Of a DNA stretch of 64,000 nucleotides, positions 7,485 to 16,744 are shown one piece after another. This DNA comes from an uncultured Fenollaria sp. Lineage in GTDB: Bacteria; Bacillota; Clostridia; Tissierellales; Peptoniphilaceae. Both the position numbers and the translations under genes were made by a program. Position 1 is the stretch's first letter; each line of letters opens with the position of its first letter. The notes beneath the pieces are model-generated. The model had not been told where the DNA came from, did not search any database, and saw only the letters and a program-made list of their open reading frames with translations. The DNA lies in contig NZ_CAKPYL010000001.1 in assembly GCF_934202865.1 (NCBI RefSeq), forward strand, positions 13,919-77,918, in the 5' to 3' direction.

Positions 7485-8435
7485 CTATCTATATTTATTC
7501 AAAACATTCTTAATAAAGTATCCAGTAAATTTTTTTGCTCCCTCACTATTCAAATGCGACGCATCATAGTAATCATCAAAGCCCAGATCCTCACTCATCA
7601 CTTTAGTGAAGTCTATAAAGTCCGCGCCTATACTATTCACATAACTCTCAAGTTCGGCGATGTTCTCGTCGTAGACGCCCTTCGTATAAACCGGCGTCTT
7701 TATAAAATGCACTTCAACGCCATTTTTCTTAGCAAGATCATTTATCCTCTTAAGCGCGGCGTACTTTTTCTCTCTAAAATCCTTATCGTGCGCATTTGCG
7801 ATATTATCAAGGTTTTCCTTGCTTAGTTCAGGATTTTTCACAAATTCTTTGCTCTGACGCTCGAGCTTCACAAAACCATTCAAATCGTCGTGGTAGTCCT
7901 TCCACTTGGCCTTGTAATCCTTCTCTTCAAGCGCCCTCCATCTTGTGTGGTACTTGATTAGCGGCATCACATTCTCCGCCCATTCCTCCGGAGGAAGGCT
8001 ATCCTTAATCATCATAGCCTTGTTTATGCCCATGGGGAAATAGTCGGTGTAAGTGTGGACGCTGCCCTCATCGATATCGTTCATAGCCAAGGCGTCAAGC
8101 ACGTCAACGTATATGGCCTTTGGCTTTGACCTCTTGATGGCCTCTTTGATGTAGTAGTAAGTCGCCTCAAGTGGCTGCTTTTGGCTCGCTAAGATGTACG
8201 AAGTGACTCCAGACGCCGCCAAATCCTCTGTATCGAAGGAGCAATACGCGTGCGACGTGCCAAAGAAGATGACGTCGTAAGGCTTGTCCTCGTTGAAGTA
8301 GCCGGCAATCTTGTTAATCATGTCCCAAGGCTTCACATCGGATTTTCTGATAAAGATGATATTTAATTTTGCAAGCACAAGGCTCAGTATGATGACAAAG
8401 CCCGCGATTTTTAAAATTCTCTTAATATATTTCAT
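7485..8435 (-). CDS. SGNH-type (AlgJ/AlgX/DltD-like) protein, partner of MBOAT
   Basis: About 316 residues with an N-terminal membrane anchor (GFVIILSLVLAKLNIIFI) and an exported catalytic part. FFGTSHAYCSFD near residue 60 supplies the nucleophile block (GTSH) and DASHLNSEGAKKF near the C-terminus supplies the Asp and His of an SGNH/AlgJ-like acyltransferase or esterase. It lies 12 bp after an MBOAT gene, the usual arrangement for two-component O-acylation of cell-surface polysaccharide. The start at 8435 is chosen from AAAGGGTGAG upstream. The acylated polymer is unknown. Confidence 0.8.
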   Translation of the reverse strand: MKYIKRILKIAGFVIILSLVLAKLNIIFIRKSDVKPWDMINKIAGYFNEDKPYDVIFFGTSHAYCSFDTEDLAASGVTSYILASQKQPLEATYYYIKEAIKRSKPKAIYVDVLDALAMNDIDEGSVHTYTDYFPMGINKAMMIKDSLPPEEWAENVMPLIKYHTRWRALEEKDYKAKWKDYHDDLNGFVKLERQSKEFVKNPELSKENLDNIANAHDKDFREKKYAALKRINDLAKKNGVEVHFIKTPVYTKGVYDENIAELESYVNSIGADFIDFTKVMSEDLGFDDYYDASHLNSEGAKKFTGYFIKNVLNKYR

Positions 8436-8447
8436 CTCTCTCACCCT

Positions 8448-9884
8448 TTAGAACTGGAAGTAAATGAACTGCGCTTCGCTGTAGCCCGGTCCGTAAATCC
8501 CGAAAATCAATGTCGCTATCAATAAAAATATATATATCGGCCATCTTACAATCAGGCTTCTTCTCTCGATATTGTCCGCAAGTTTCACTTTATTATATAT
8601 AAGTATATCGACCACCATAAGAATGGCTATCGCAATGAGTAAGATGACTGTATCTTCGTAAGGAAAAGCGATTGACGCATCTAGGCTTCCTGCCTGTCTC
8701 TTAAGTATGCCAAGTAAATAGGCTTTTGCCGCGCCAATATTTTTGCTTCTAAAGATTACAAAACTCAAAACTGCAACGACAAAGGTAATCAAGCGGCGGA
8801 TATTTCTATAAATAAAATTATCTCTGATACCCTTTGTGATGCCTTTAAAACTATCTTCCAAGATATTGAAAACGCCATGAATAAGGCCCCAAAGAACGAA
8901 AGTGTAGTTCGCTCCATGCCAAAGACCGCTCACTAAAAAGACGATTAAAACGTTTAAGTGCTTTCTAAAAGCGCCCTTCCTGTTTCCGCCCAAAGGGATG
9001 TAAAGGTAGTCCTTAAACCAAGTAGATAGCGAGATATGCCAGCGTCTCCAAAATTCTGTGATTGATTTCGATAGGTATGGCGCTCTAAAATTGTCCATAA
9101 GATCATAGCCCAAGATCTTTGCCGAGCCCTTTGCGATGATTGAATATGAATAAAAATCGCAATAGATTTGCACGGCGAATAATAAGGCCGCGTAGCATAA
9201 AAAGATGTATGAGTAGCCTTGGTAGCTGTCAAAGACTTGGTTTACAAAGATCGCTGCCCTATCTGCAATGACTAGCTTTAGGAAAAAGCCCCAAAGTATG
9301 TAAAGAAGCCCTTTCGATAGATTTTCGTAACGCCTTGTGCCCAAAGTATCGATCTGAGTAAGAAGGTTTTTTGACCTCTCTATCGGCCCAGCGACTAATT
9401 GCGGGAAGAACGAGACGAAAAGAGCGTAATTAATAAAGTTCCTCTCAGCTTTGATCTCGCCTCTGTAAACGTCAACGATGTAGCCAAGCGCTTGAAATGT
9501 GTAAAAGGAAATGCCGACTGGCAGCAAAACGTCTATGACAGGCATGTCAATACTTAAAGCCGCTATGCCGAGTATTTTATTTATAAAATTAACTGTAAAA
9601 CTGTAGTACTTAAAAACGAAAAGTATCGCCAAATTGACAAAGAAGCAAAGTCCGAGATAGAGCTTTTTCTTTTTTTTCGCTCCCACCATATCCATGGCGA
9701 TGGCTGTGCCATAAGTCGCTACTGTGCTAAATAGCATTAGTAGTGAGTACTTAAGATTCCAGCACGAATAAAAGAAATAGCTTGCCAAGAGCAAAAAGAC
9801 TCTCTTAAGCTTCTTTGGTAGTATGAAATAAACTAGGCAAACGATTGTGAAGAACACAATGTAGCCAGCTGAGTTAAATAGCAT
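8448..9884 (-). CDS. MBOAT family O-acyltransferase (AlgI/DltB-like)
   Basis: A polytopic membrane protein of 478 residues with about eleven hydrophobic segments. The family signature FWRRWHISLSTWFKDYLYIPLGGN (mid-protein) and SGLWHGANYTFVLWGLIHG are present; His323 and His336 in the latter are the candidate catalytic pair. Such proteins move acyl groups across the membrane for transfer to extracytoplasmic polysaccharides by an SGNH partner, which is the next gene. Length and motif order are normal. The ATG has AGGAG upstream. Confidence 0.9.
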   Translation of the reverse strand: MLFNSAGYIVFFTIVCLVYFILPKKLKRVFLLLASYFFYSCWNLKYSLLMLFSTVATYGTAIAMDMVGAKKKKKLYLGLCFFVNLAILFVFKYYSFTVNFINKILGIAALSIDMPVIDVLLPVGISFYTFQALGYIVDVYRGEIKAERNFINYALFVSFFPQLVAGPIERSKNLLTQIDTLGTRRYENLSKGLLYILWGFFLKLVIADRAAIFVNQVFDSYQGYSYIFLCYAALLFAVQIYCDFYSYSIIAKGSAKILGYDLMDNFRAPYLSKSITEFWRRWHISLSTWFKDYLYIPLGGNRKGAFRKHLNVLIVFLVSGLWHGANYTFVLWGLIHGVFNILEDSFKGITKGIRDNFIYRNIRRLITFVVAVLSFVIFRSKNIGAAKAYLLGILKRQAGSLDASIAFPYEDTVILLIAIAILMVVDILIYNKVKLADNIERRSLIVRWPIYIFLLIATLIFGIYGPGYSEAQFIYFQF

Positions 9885-9907
9885 ATAAAATCTCCTATGT
9901 ATCTAAA

Positions 9908-9941
9908 ATGGACAAAGAGCTGATTTTGCGCGCCTTTGTCC
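9908..9941 (-). terminator. Inverted repeat between the Crp and MBOAT genes
   Basis: GGACAAAG and CTTTGTCC form an eight-base inverted repeat around a GC-rich loop. On the minus strand it is followed only by ATTTTAG, so it may be a weak terminator or an operator-like site. Confidence 0.4.
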
Positions 9942-9948
9942 AAGTTCA

Positions 9949-10641
9949 TCATATAGTTTTGTCTGAAAGTTTTTTAATATCGTTAATAATAATCTTGCTG
10001 CGTTCGAGCGTGATGATGCCCTCGTCTTGGAATTGGCTAAGCTTTCTCGATATAGTCTCGCGCGTAAGTCCCGTGAAGGAGCCCATCTCCTCGCGATTGA
10101 TCTTAAGATCGACTGTGATGACGCCGTCATTGATCGAACCCGATATTTTTATAAGATTAATAAGGGCCTTGGCTACCTTCATGTCCGCGTTAATGACAGA
10201 AAGCCTGTCAATTAGCTCTTCCGACTTTCTGATTCTGTAGTAAGCTTCTTCCAAAACCTTCAAAACGAAGTCGCGGTTCTTAAGCATGATGTTTTCGAAA
10301 TCGTATTTATTTATGACTATGATCTTCGCATTCGTTGTGGCAGCTGCATTGTAGACGTACTTGTCTTGATAAAGTATGTTGAAGCCGCCAACGAAGTCGT
10401 CCTTTTTGTAGATGTAGAGGATTTGCTCCCTGCCATCCGAAAGGTACATCGATATCTTCATAAAGCCTTCGTAAACGATAAACATCCTGTCTGCGCTGTC
10501 CCCTGATGAGAATATGGCGTCGCCACGCTTAAAAGTCTCGAGCTTGAGACCTTTTTTGATCTCCATCAGCTCATCATCGGAAAAGTATGAAAAAAGTGGT
10601 ATCTTCTTTAAATCAATATTATCTGGGAATTTATTATTCAT
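9949..10641 (-). CDS. Crp/Fnr family transcriptional regulator
   Basis: 230 residues. The N-terminal cyclic-nucleotide-binding fold spans about residues 12-125 (KRGDAIFSSGDSADRMFIVYEG, YIYKKDDFVGG) and a C-terminal winged helix carries NREEMGSFTGLTRETISRKL at about 180-200. There is no cysteine, so it cannot carry an Fnr-type iron-sulfur cluster, and the arginine that contacts cAMP in Crp is not obvious; the ligand is unknown. It starts 2 bp after the cupin gene, so pgi, cupin and regulator form one transcript. Confidence 0.9.
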   Translation of the reverse strand: MNNKFPDNIDLKKIPLFSYFSDDELMEIKKGLKLETFKRGDAIFSSGDSADRMFIVYEGFMKISMYLSDGREQILYIYKKDDFVGGFNILYQDKYVYNAAATTNAKIIVINKYDFENIMLKNRDFVLKVLEEAYYRIRKSEELIDRLSVINADMKVAKALINLIKISGSINDGVITVDLKINREEMGSFTGLTRETISRKLSQFQDEGIITLERSKIIINDIKKLSDKTI

Positions 10642-10642
10642 C

Positions 10643-10927
10643 TTATTCTTTATTTACTAAGACTACAAGGCTTTCACTGTCATCCATCGCCACCGCGCTT
10701 ATGGTATTAGTGCCATCGAAGTTAAGCGCTTCGCCCGCCTTAACAACATGCTTTTCCACTTCGCCAATGGTGATTTCGAAAGAACCCTTCATTACAGCGA
10801 AAACTATCTCTTTATCAGGATGATTGTGTTTTTCAATAGTATCGCCCTTCTTCAAAATTTTGTGAACGAAATTAACTCCGTTAATGCTTTTTAGTAAGCC
10901 TTCTTCTTTTAAAACTTTTGCTAACAT
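10643..10927 (-). CDS. Small cupin-domain protein
   Basis: A single-domain cupin of 94 residues. Motif 1 is HKILKKGDTIEKHNHPDKEI with two histidines and a glutamate position able to hold metal; motif 2 (AGEALNFDGTNTI) lacks the usual histidine. It could act as a sensor partner of the adjacent Crp/Fnr regulator or bind a small sugar-like ligand. It is tightly placed between pgi and the regulator gene. Confidence 0.8.
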   Translation of the reverse strand: MLAKVLKEEGLLKSINGVNFVHKILKKGDTIEKHNHPDKEIVFAVMKGSFEITIGEVEKHVVKAGEALNFDGTNTISAVAMDDSESLVVLVNKE

Positions 10928-10928
10928 C

Positions 10929-12107
10929 TTATCCCTCCTCTAATATATTTCTAATTTTTTCTTTGTAAACTTCAACGCCCGGCTGGCCATAAGGCTCAAG
11001 CATGTCCATAGCTGCGTTATAGACGCAGGCCGCCATGTAGAAGATGGCAAGCTTTGCAAGGCCCTCCTCATTTATCTCATTCAATTTAATTACGCAAGTT
11101 GGCACGCCGCCCATATGATGCGCCTTAACAGTCGCTTTGAAGGCAATTTCATTTATCTTGTTTAAATTGTTTATAGCTTTGTCACTAGATTTTTTCGCCT
11201 CTGCAAATATATGGGTCTCGATTATATTGCGCCTGCCCTCTTGCAAGAGCTGACCCATAGAGTGAAGGTCCTGTGTGTACTTAAGGTTTGAGACTATCAG
11301 TCCCTTGCCGTCCTTGGCAAGCGATTCGCAAAGAAGCTGCTTAATCCACTCAGTAAATGACGCGAGCCTTTCCTCGTAAATGCTGATAAACTCAAGCGCG
11401 TAAGATTCTCCTGCCACGTGCCTATAGTAAGCGTAGTCAAGAGCCGTGTTATTTTCAAGACCATTATCAAAATACTCTTCCTTAGCACTTTTTATACCCA
11501 AAACAAGCGAGTCTATATCAAGGCCACTGGCAGCCATTGGCAAAATGCCAACTGCAGTGAAAACGCTGTAGCGACCGCCAATGTCCTCAGGTATCGTAAA
11601 TGTCTTTATATTATGTACACTAGCGAACTTTGCTAATTCACTTGCTTCTGAGCTCGTCACTATAACCCCATGTGCAAGGTCAACGCCCTTCTTCTTCATA
11701 TCGTCAAGGAAGATTTCGAAGACAAGTTTCGTCTCCATCGTAGTTCCCGACTTACTTATCACGTTTATGGCGTAGCGCTTGTCACGTAATTCGTGAAGAA
11801 GCTTAGTAATGCAGCCGCTGTCAAGCATATTGCCCGTAAAATATATAGGAAAATCACTTCCTAAAGCGTCGATAAAAGCCTTGGCACCGATAAATGATCC
11901 GCCGATGCCGATAACGACAAGAGCGTCAAAGTCCTTGCGAATGCGCTCAGCGGTGTTTTTTACGTCACTAATAAAGGCCTCGCTTAAGTAGTCAAGCCTA
12001 ATCCAGTCCGACGCATATTTCGTATGAAATTGTTTAAACGCATCTAGCTTTTTCTCGGATGCATTCGCCTCGTATTGAAGCGGCTCCTTGAATATATCAA
12101 GCTGCAT
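10929..12107 (-). CDS. pgi: Glucose-6-phosphate isomerase
   Basis: Interconverts glucose 6-phosphate and fructose 6-phosphate in glycolysis. VVIGIGGSFIGAKAF, INVISKSGTTMET (phosphate loop) and the signature GQLLQEGRRNIIETHIF are all present, and the C-terminal KEKIRNIL region is intact. About 392 residues makes it shorter than the usual 440-450 in Firmicutes, with a trimmed N-terminus. The ATG at 12107 is preferred because AGGTGA lies about five bases upstream. Confidence 0.92.
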   Translation of the reverse strand: MQLDIFKEPLQYEANASEKKLDAFKQFHTKYASDWIRLDYLSEAFISDVKNTAERIRKDFDALVVIGIGGSFIGAKAFIDALGSDFPIYFTGNMLDSGCITKLLHELRDKRYAINVISKSGTTMETKLVFEIFLDDMKKKGVDLAHGVIVTSSEASELAKFASVHNIKTFTIPEDIGGRYSVFTAVGILPMAASGLDIDSLVLGIKSAKEEYFDNGLENNTALDYAYYRHVAGESYALEFISIYEERLASFTEWIKQLLCESLAKDGKGLIVSNLKYTQDLHSMGQLLQEGRRNIIETHIFAEAKKSSDKAINNLNKINEIAFKATVKAHHMGGVPTCVIKLNEINEEGLAKLAIFYMAACVYNAAMDMLEPYGQPGVEVYKEKIRNILEEG

Positions 12108-12190
12108 ATGATTCACCTCGCTTATAAGTATCTATATTATAACACGAAAGAGCATAAATTTCCAGATATTAATGTGGTCTTTGTGATATA

Positions 12191-12388
12191 ATGTCCTTGG
12201 TGATGAAAATGATTTTAGATGAATTTTTAGAAGAGCTTGAAGACGTGGCTCTAGCTGAGAAAAGACTCGCTTCTATAAAAAAGAATAAAGAAAAACTTAT
12301 AAGTATGGAAGAATTTGAAAAAGAATTCAATATAGACTTTGACAAGATTGAGCCAATAGATGATGAAGAAATTGAATCAAGCGTTTAA
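12191..12388 (+). pseudogene. Truncated RelB-like antitoxin remnant
   Basis: The 65-residue frame contains EDVALAEKRLASIKKNKEKL followed by ISMEEFEKEFNID, the C-terminal toxin-binding pattern of RelB/RHH-type antitoxins. The N-terminal ribbon-helix-helix part expected before it is absent, the ribosome site is poor and no toxin gene follows. I treat it as a remnant; a very short functional antitoxin is the alternative. Confidence 0.5.
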
Positions 12389-12433
12389 AATTTTTCATTT
12401 CGGGTAAATAATTTACACTAGGAGGTAATAAAT

Positions 12434-12946
12434 ATGAACGAAAGAAAAGGTATAATTACATTTGGCGGATCACCAATGACTTTACTTGGTGACGAAACAA
12501 AAGTAGGTAGCAAGGCGCCTGAATTTAAGGCACTTAAGAATGACTTGTCAGAGTTTTCTCTTGACGAAGTGAAAGGCAAAGTTGTTATCATCAGCTCAGT
12601 TCCTTCGATTGACACACCTGTTTGCGAATTACAAACAAAGAGATTCAATGAAGAAGCTGCTAAGCTAGGCGATGCAGTTGTTTTAACACTTAGCTGCGAC
12701 CTACCATTTGCTCAATCAAGATTTTGCGCTGCTGACGGCATTGACAAAGTTATAGTTTTGTCAGACCACAGAGACCTTGATTTTGGTACAAAATACGGTC
12801 TTGTGATCAAGGAGCTTCGTCTACTTGCAAGAGCCATCACTATCATTGATAAGGACGGCACTATCAAGTATCAAGAAATTGTTAGCGAAGTAACTAAACA
12901 TCCTGATTATGATAAGGCGTTGGAAGAAGCTAAAAAGCTTATCTAA
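12434..12946 (+). CDS. tpx: Thiol peroxidase (atypical 2-Cys peroxiredoxin)
   Basis: A cytosolic peroxidase that reduces hydrogen peroxide and alkyl peroxides with thioredoxin as donor. The peroxidatic cysteine is in PSIDTPVCELQTKRF (about residue 60) and the resolving cysteine in SRFCAADG (about residue 94), the Tpx arrangement. GGSPMTLLG near the N-terminus is family-typical and 170 residues is the normal length. AGGAGGT precedes the ATG and a strong terminator follows, so it is probably monocistronic. It fits oxidative-stress defence in an anaerobe. Confidence 0.95.
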   Translation: MNERKGIITFGGSPMTLLGDETKVGSKAPEFKALKNDLSEFSLDEVKGKVVIISSVPSIDTPVCELQTKRFNEEAAKLGDAVVLTLSCDLPFAQSRFCAADGIDKVIVLSDHRDLDFGTKYGLVIKELRLLARAITIIDKDGTIKYQEIVSEVTKHPDYDKALEEAKKLI

Positions 12947-12967
12947 GTAAATACTTTTTTATATGAC

Positions 12968-13003
12968 AATAGCTGGGCCACGTGGTCCAGCTATTATTTT
13001 TGC
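12968..13003 (+). terminator. Terminator of tpx
   Basis: AATAGCTGG (12968-12976) pairs with CCAGCTATT (12987-12995) with the pairing extended inside, followed by ATTTTTG. A second hairpin flanked by A8 and T8 runs (13006-13036) lies immediately downstream. Confidence 0.85.
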
Positions 13004-13190
13004 AAAAAAAACGCTCGGCCAATGAACGTTTTTTTTAGGTGGTGTAAATTATGTGTCTAAGATTATTCTTACAATTTAATTATACTATAGTCCATAATTT
13101 TAAATATGTCAATGGATTTCGCATAAATTGCCGCTTGTATAATAAATTACAATATGTGGCCCTCTTAGTATAGATAAATTTTATAAACAC

Positions 13191-13220
13191 AAAATGGATA
13201 GAGTTTTTTCTATCCATTTT
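13191..13220 (-). terminator. Terminator after degV
   Basis: AAAATGGATAGA (13191-13202) pairs with TCTATCCATTTT (13209-13220). The T-run on the minus strand serves the DegV gene. The 200 bp to its left hold no recognisable gene. Confidence 0.75.
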
Positions 13221-13229
13221 CTTTTCTAT

Positions 13230-14087
13230 CTATTCAAATTTTTTCACTGCGCATATATGAACTGTGCCCGGACCTGTGTGAGCGCCTATGCTCACGGCGA
13301 ATGGATTTAGTTCTATCGTCTTATCAGGATACTTCTCTACAAGCGCATCCCTTACCTTAGTTGCAAGATCAATGCAATCTGCGTGGCAAACCATGATCCT
13401 GTCATCATAAAGCTCGTGTCCGACCTCTTCCTCAAAGATGTCCACAGTCTTGGCAATGGCTCTGTTAGTTCCTCTGACATTGTCCTTTGTATAAATTACG
13501 CCATCGGCATGAACATCAAGAATGACCTTCATATTAATCAAGTTGCCGATAGTTGCCTTAAGCTTCGAGACTCTGCCGCCCCTTTGCAAGTACTCAAGCG
13601 AATCGACGAAGAAAACATATCTCGTGTTCTTCACAAAATTATCCGCGTATACCTTTAGCTCGTCAAAGCTCATCCCATCGCTCGCAAGCTTTGCAAGATT
13701 CAAAGCCATCATCCCTTGACCCATGGATGCGCCGCGCGAGTCAACGAGTAAAAGCCTGTCATCAGCTATGCCCAAAGAGTTCTTCGCAAGAACCGCGTTG
13801 TTAAAAGTTGACGACATGCCAGTAGAAAGCGATACGTAGATCGCCTTGTCATATTTATCTAAAACTTCTTTAAATTTCACTTCGTATTCGTGCGGAGTGA
13901 TCGCTCCAGTCTTGTAAACAGCGCCATTTCTCATGTCATCGTAAATTTCCTTGCCGCTGATGTCGACGCCATCTAAGTAAGTTTTGTCTTCCTTCATAAT
14001 GACAATCGGCATAACATCTATACAAAATTCACGTGCCAGTTCTTTACCTATGTCTGAAGCCGAATCTGTTATAATCTTAATACTCAT
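13230..14087 (-). CDS. DegV family fatty-acid-binding protein
   Basis: 285 residues with the DegV fold: IITDSASDIGKELA at the N-terminus, TGAITPHEYEVKF, LSTGMSSTFNNAVLA (the serine loop that holds the carboxylate of a fatty acid) and VSIGAHTGPGTVHI at the C-terminus. Family members bind fatty acids; in some Firmicutes (FakB) they present them to the kinase FakA for phosphorylation. No fakA is in the window, so whether this copy is a FakB is open. GAGGAGGAAATC precedes the ATG. Confidence 0.9.
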   Translation of the reverse strand: MSIKIITDSASDIGKELAREFCIDVMPIVIMKEDKTYLDGVDISGKEIYDDMRNGAVYKTGAITPHEYEVKFKEVLDKYDKAIYVSLSTGMSSTFNNAVLAKNSLGIADDRLLLVDSRGASMGQGMMALNLAKLASDGMSFDELKVYADNFVKNTRYVFFVDSLEYLQRGGRVSKLKATIGNLINMKVILDVHADGVIYTKDNVRGTNRAIAKTVDIFEEEVGHELYDDRIMVCHADCIDLATKVRDALVEKYPDKTIELNPFAVSIGAHTGPGTVHICAVKKFE

Positions 14088-14126
14088 GATTTCCTCCTCA
14101 TATATACTTATTATATGATAAATTTA

Positions 14127-15503
14127 TTATTTTTTCAAGTCCAGAATTATTTTTTTCACCATGCTCATGGCGGAGCGGATCTCATCCTCATCCATAGCCC
14201 CGTAACCAAGCAGTAGCGCGTCCTTCGCCATAGGCTCCTCACTTAGGTAATAGTCTTTAAGTCTCGAAGCTTTTATGCCATTCTCTTTAAGCGCCATGAC
14301 AATGGCTTCGTAATCATCTATACCATCAACGTAAACTTTAAGATGCATACCGGCCATGGAGTCGATGGCGTGAAGGCCGTCTATGTCCTCGAGCTCATCC
14401 AAAAGCACGAGACGCTTCTTATTGTAAATACCCTTCATCCTGTTGAGCTGCCTTTCGAAGTGGCCGCCCTTCATAAAGTCCTTGACAAGTATCTGAACTA
14501 TGTTTGACACGGTCGAGTTAATCTGCGGCTTGACCTCGTAGTACCTCTTTAGTAGTTCGTTCGGCAGAACCATGTAGCTCAGTCTTAATAAGGGACTGAT
14601 GGATTTTGAAAAATTCGCGATGTAGATGACTTTATCCATCTCATCGAGGCTCTTTAATGGGGAAAGCGCCCTCGATGAGTACCTGAACTCGCTGTCGTAG
14701 TCGTCTTCAATGATGTAGCGGCCGCTTGCCCCATAAGCCCAGTTCAAAAACTCGAAACGCCTCTTGATCGGCATGACGGTCGCCGTCGGAAATTGGTTCG
14801 ATGGAGTAAGTAGCGCAGCAGAGCAATTTGCACGCTCGAAGCGCTCGAAGCTCATCCCGCTATTGTCAAGGCTAATGGGCTCGTAGTCAACATTATTGAG
14901 CTTCAAAAGCGTTTTGAGCTCCTTGTAGCCCGGATTTTCAAGGCCGAGGCGAAGCTTTTTATCCAAAATGATGAAGATTATCGTCAAAAGCTGCTCAAGA
15001 CCCGAACTGATAATGATATTGTCCTCGCTAGTCTTGATGCCACGCGCCTTGAAGAGGTAATTTTTGATCTCGTGGCGCAGACCGTAAAGCCCTTGGTAGT
15101 CCCTCTCGTAAAATTCCTCGTCGTAAATGACTTCCTGCGTGAAAATCTTTTTAAATTTGTCAATTGGGTAGCTCTCCTTATCACCTTCGGTGATGGCAAA
15201 GGAGTACTTGTAGCTTTCTGTGACAGGTCTAGTCGCGTTTATGGGCTCCGCCTTAAAATTATATAATGAGCCAATCTCGCTGACAAAGTAGCCGCGCTTC
15301 TCGACGCTCTCTATGTAGCCTTCGCAGCTAAGGGCGTCGTAGGCCGCTCTAATGGTATTGACGGCGACAGCCATCTCCTTAGCGAGTGCCCTCTTAGATG
15401 GCAGCTTCTCGCCTTTTTTGAAGCGCCCTTCAAGTATGGCGTCCTTAAAATATTCATATATCTCTTCATAAATGGGCCTATCACCTTTCAAATCTATTTG
15501 CAT
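14127..15503 (-). CDS. MocR/PdxR-type regulator (GntR HTH-aminotransferase fusion)
   Basis: The N-terminal GntR winged helix (residues 1-70: PIYEEIYEYFKDAILEGRF, LPSKRALAKEM) is fused to a class I aminotransferase-like domain that binds PLP, with YIIEDDYDSEFRY and FSKSISPLLRLSYM (the PLP lysine) visible. About 458 residues is normal. It is divergent from pdxS, the classical place of PdxR, so it probably activates pdxS when PLP is low. The ATG at 15503 has AGGAGG seven bases upstream. Confidence 0.88.
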   Translation of the reverse strand: MQIDLKGDRPIYEEIYEYFKDAILEGRFKKGEKLPSKRALAKEMAVAVNTIRAAYDALSCEGYIESVEKRGYFVSEIGSLYNFKAEPINATRPVTESYKYSFAITEGDKESYPIDKFKKIFTQEVIYDEEFYERDYQGLYGLRHEIKNYLFKARGIKTSEDNIIISSGLEQLLTIIFIILDKKLRLGLENPGYKELKTLLKLNNVDYEPISLDNSGMSFERFERANCSAALLTPSNQFPTATVMPIKRRFEFLNWAYGASGRYIIEDDYDSEFRYSSRALSPLKSLDEMDKVIYIANFSKSISPLLRLSYMVLPNELLKRYYEVKPQINSTVSNIVQILVKDFMKGGHFERQLNRMKGIYNKKRLVLLDELEDIDGLHAIDSMAGMHLKVYVDGIDDYEAIVMALKENGIKASRLKDYYLSEEPMAKDALLLGYGAMDEDEIRSAMSMVKKIILDLKK

Positions 15504-15518
15504 AGAGATCCTCCTATC

Positions 15519-15577
15519 TGGTACCATCAAAATAATCATAATTGGTACTTTTAATTATACCATAATCCAAGTATAAT
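15519..15577. promoter_or_regulatory. Divergent pdxR-like/pdxS control region
   Basis: A plus-strand -10 TATAAT lies at 15572-15577 for pdxS, and a minus-strand extended -10 (TGGTATAAT, box 15559-15554) serves the regulator. GGTACC (about 15521) and TTGGTAC (about 15542) are similar words that may be the regulator's binding half-sites, as PdxR proteins bind repeated short motifs in this position. The operator call is inference. Confidence 0.5.
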
Positions 15578-15600
15578 AGCTATAAAAGAGGAGGAATATT

Positions 15601-16458
15601 ATGAATAAAAAATTTTTAGACTTTACAAATACACTTAAGGGCGGCGTCATCATGGACGTTACTAATCCTGAGGAAGCGAAGATTGCCGAAAGTGCCGGCG
15701 CATGCGCTGTCATGGCGCTTGAGAGGGTACCTGCGGACATCAGACGCGAAGGCGGCGTTGCTAGAATGAGCGATCCAGAAATGATTTTGGAGATAAAAAA
15801 AGCTGTCAAGATCCCTGTTATGGCGAAGTGCAGAATCGGTCACTTTGTTGAGGCAGGCGTTTTGGAAGCGCTTGGCATTGACTACGTCGATGAATCGGAA
15901 GTTTTGTCAAAGGCTGATAACGACAATCACATAGACAAATACAAGTTCGACGTGCCTTTCGTTTGCGGGGCGAGAGATCTTGGCGAAGCGCTTAGAAGGA
16001 TCGAAGAAGGCGCATCGATGATCAGAAGCAAGGGCGAAGCAGGTACTGGCGACGTCGTACAAGCTGTAAGCCACTTAAGACAAATACTTGGCGGCATCTC
16101 GCTACTTGTGTCGAAGAGAGAGGATGAGCTATATACATTTGCAAAAGAATATAGAGTTAGCTACGATATAGTGAAATACGTTTATGACAACAAGAGACTA
16201 CCTGTACTAAACTTCTCAGCTGGTGGTGTCGCTACACCTCAAGACGCAGCACTTATGAGAAGACTTGGCGCTGAAGGCGTCTTCGTTGGCAGCGGTATAT
16301 TTAAGAGTGAAGATCCAGAGAGAAGAGCTAAGGCAATAGTTAAGGCAGTCGAAAATTATGAAGATAACAAGATTATAGCTGAGGTGGCGACTGGACTTGG
16401 TAAGGCTATGTTTGGGATTAATGAAGATGAGCTAACTATAAAAATGGCAGATAGATAA
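15601..16458 (+). CDS. pdxS: Pyridoxal 5'-phosphate synthase subunit PdxS
   Basis: PdxS makes PLP from ribose 5-phosphate, glyceraldehyde 3-phosphate and ammonia. [27 protein letters not shown] (the first catalytic lysine) and [16 protein letters not shown] (the second) are all conserved, and 285 residues is normal. The glutaminase PdxT that usually follows and supplies ammonia is absent: the next 280 bp are repeats and a terminator. Either pdxT lies elsewhere or the enzyme uses free ammonia. AGAGGAGG precedes the ATG. Confidence 0.95.
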   Translation: MNKKFLDFTNTLKGGVIMDVTNPEEAKIAESAGACAVMALERVPADIRREGGVARMSDPEMILEIKKAVKIPVMAKCRIGHFVEAGVLEALGIDYVDESEVLSKADNDNHIDKYKFDVPFVCGARDLGEALRRIEEGASMIRSKGEAGTGDVVQAVSHLRQILGGISLLVSKREDELYTFAKEYRVSYDIVKYVYDNKRLPVLNFSAGGVATPQDAALMRRLGAEGVFVGSGIFKSEDPERRAKAIVKAVENYEDNKIIAEVATGLGKAMFGINEDELTIKMADR

Positions 16459-16695
16459 AATTTCGCGTTCGTGCGAAGCACCAAGATTCTCGGGACCCAT
16501 TCAAAGCGAAGCTTTGTAAATGGGTGAGGTTCTTCGAATTGCGCCTGAAACTCGTTCGCTTCTCGTAATCATCTAGTTTTTTCTGCATAGCGCAAAGGTT
16601 CTCGCTAATTTTTTGGCGGGGTTCTTCAATTTGTTAGGTGATTATTCATTGGCACTATAATAAATTTGATTAAATTATAAACTTAGACATAAAAG
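16459..16695 (+). repeat. Intergenic region with two variable-hairpin repeats
   Basis: Two copies of the small repeat described in the findings lie here in the same orientation. Copy one (16478-16536) has flanks GCACCAAGATTCTCG and GAGGTTCTTC around a long hairpin with arms ACCCATT and AATGGGT. Copy two (16590-16628) has flanks GCGCAAAGGTTCTCG and GGGGTTCTTC around a short hairpin. No gene is seen. Confidence 0.7.
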
Positions 16696-16732
16696 AAGGA
16701 TAGAGATTTTAAAATCTCTATCCTTTGTTTTT
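16696..16732. terminator. Bidirectional terminator, repeated cassette
   Basis: AAGGATAGAGATTTT (16696-16710) pairs perfectly with the following 15 bases, then TTGTTTTT. Its flanks (TTAGACATAAA before, TTTATCTGTG after) are closely similar to the terminator at 46.84 kb. Confidence 0.85.
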
Positions 16733-16744
16733 ATCTGTGTTGAA

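Noticed and set aside
13037-13190. Short frame starting ATGTGTCTAAG after tpx
   Set aside because: About 40 codons, no recognisable motif, located between two terminators in AT-rich DNA.
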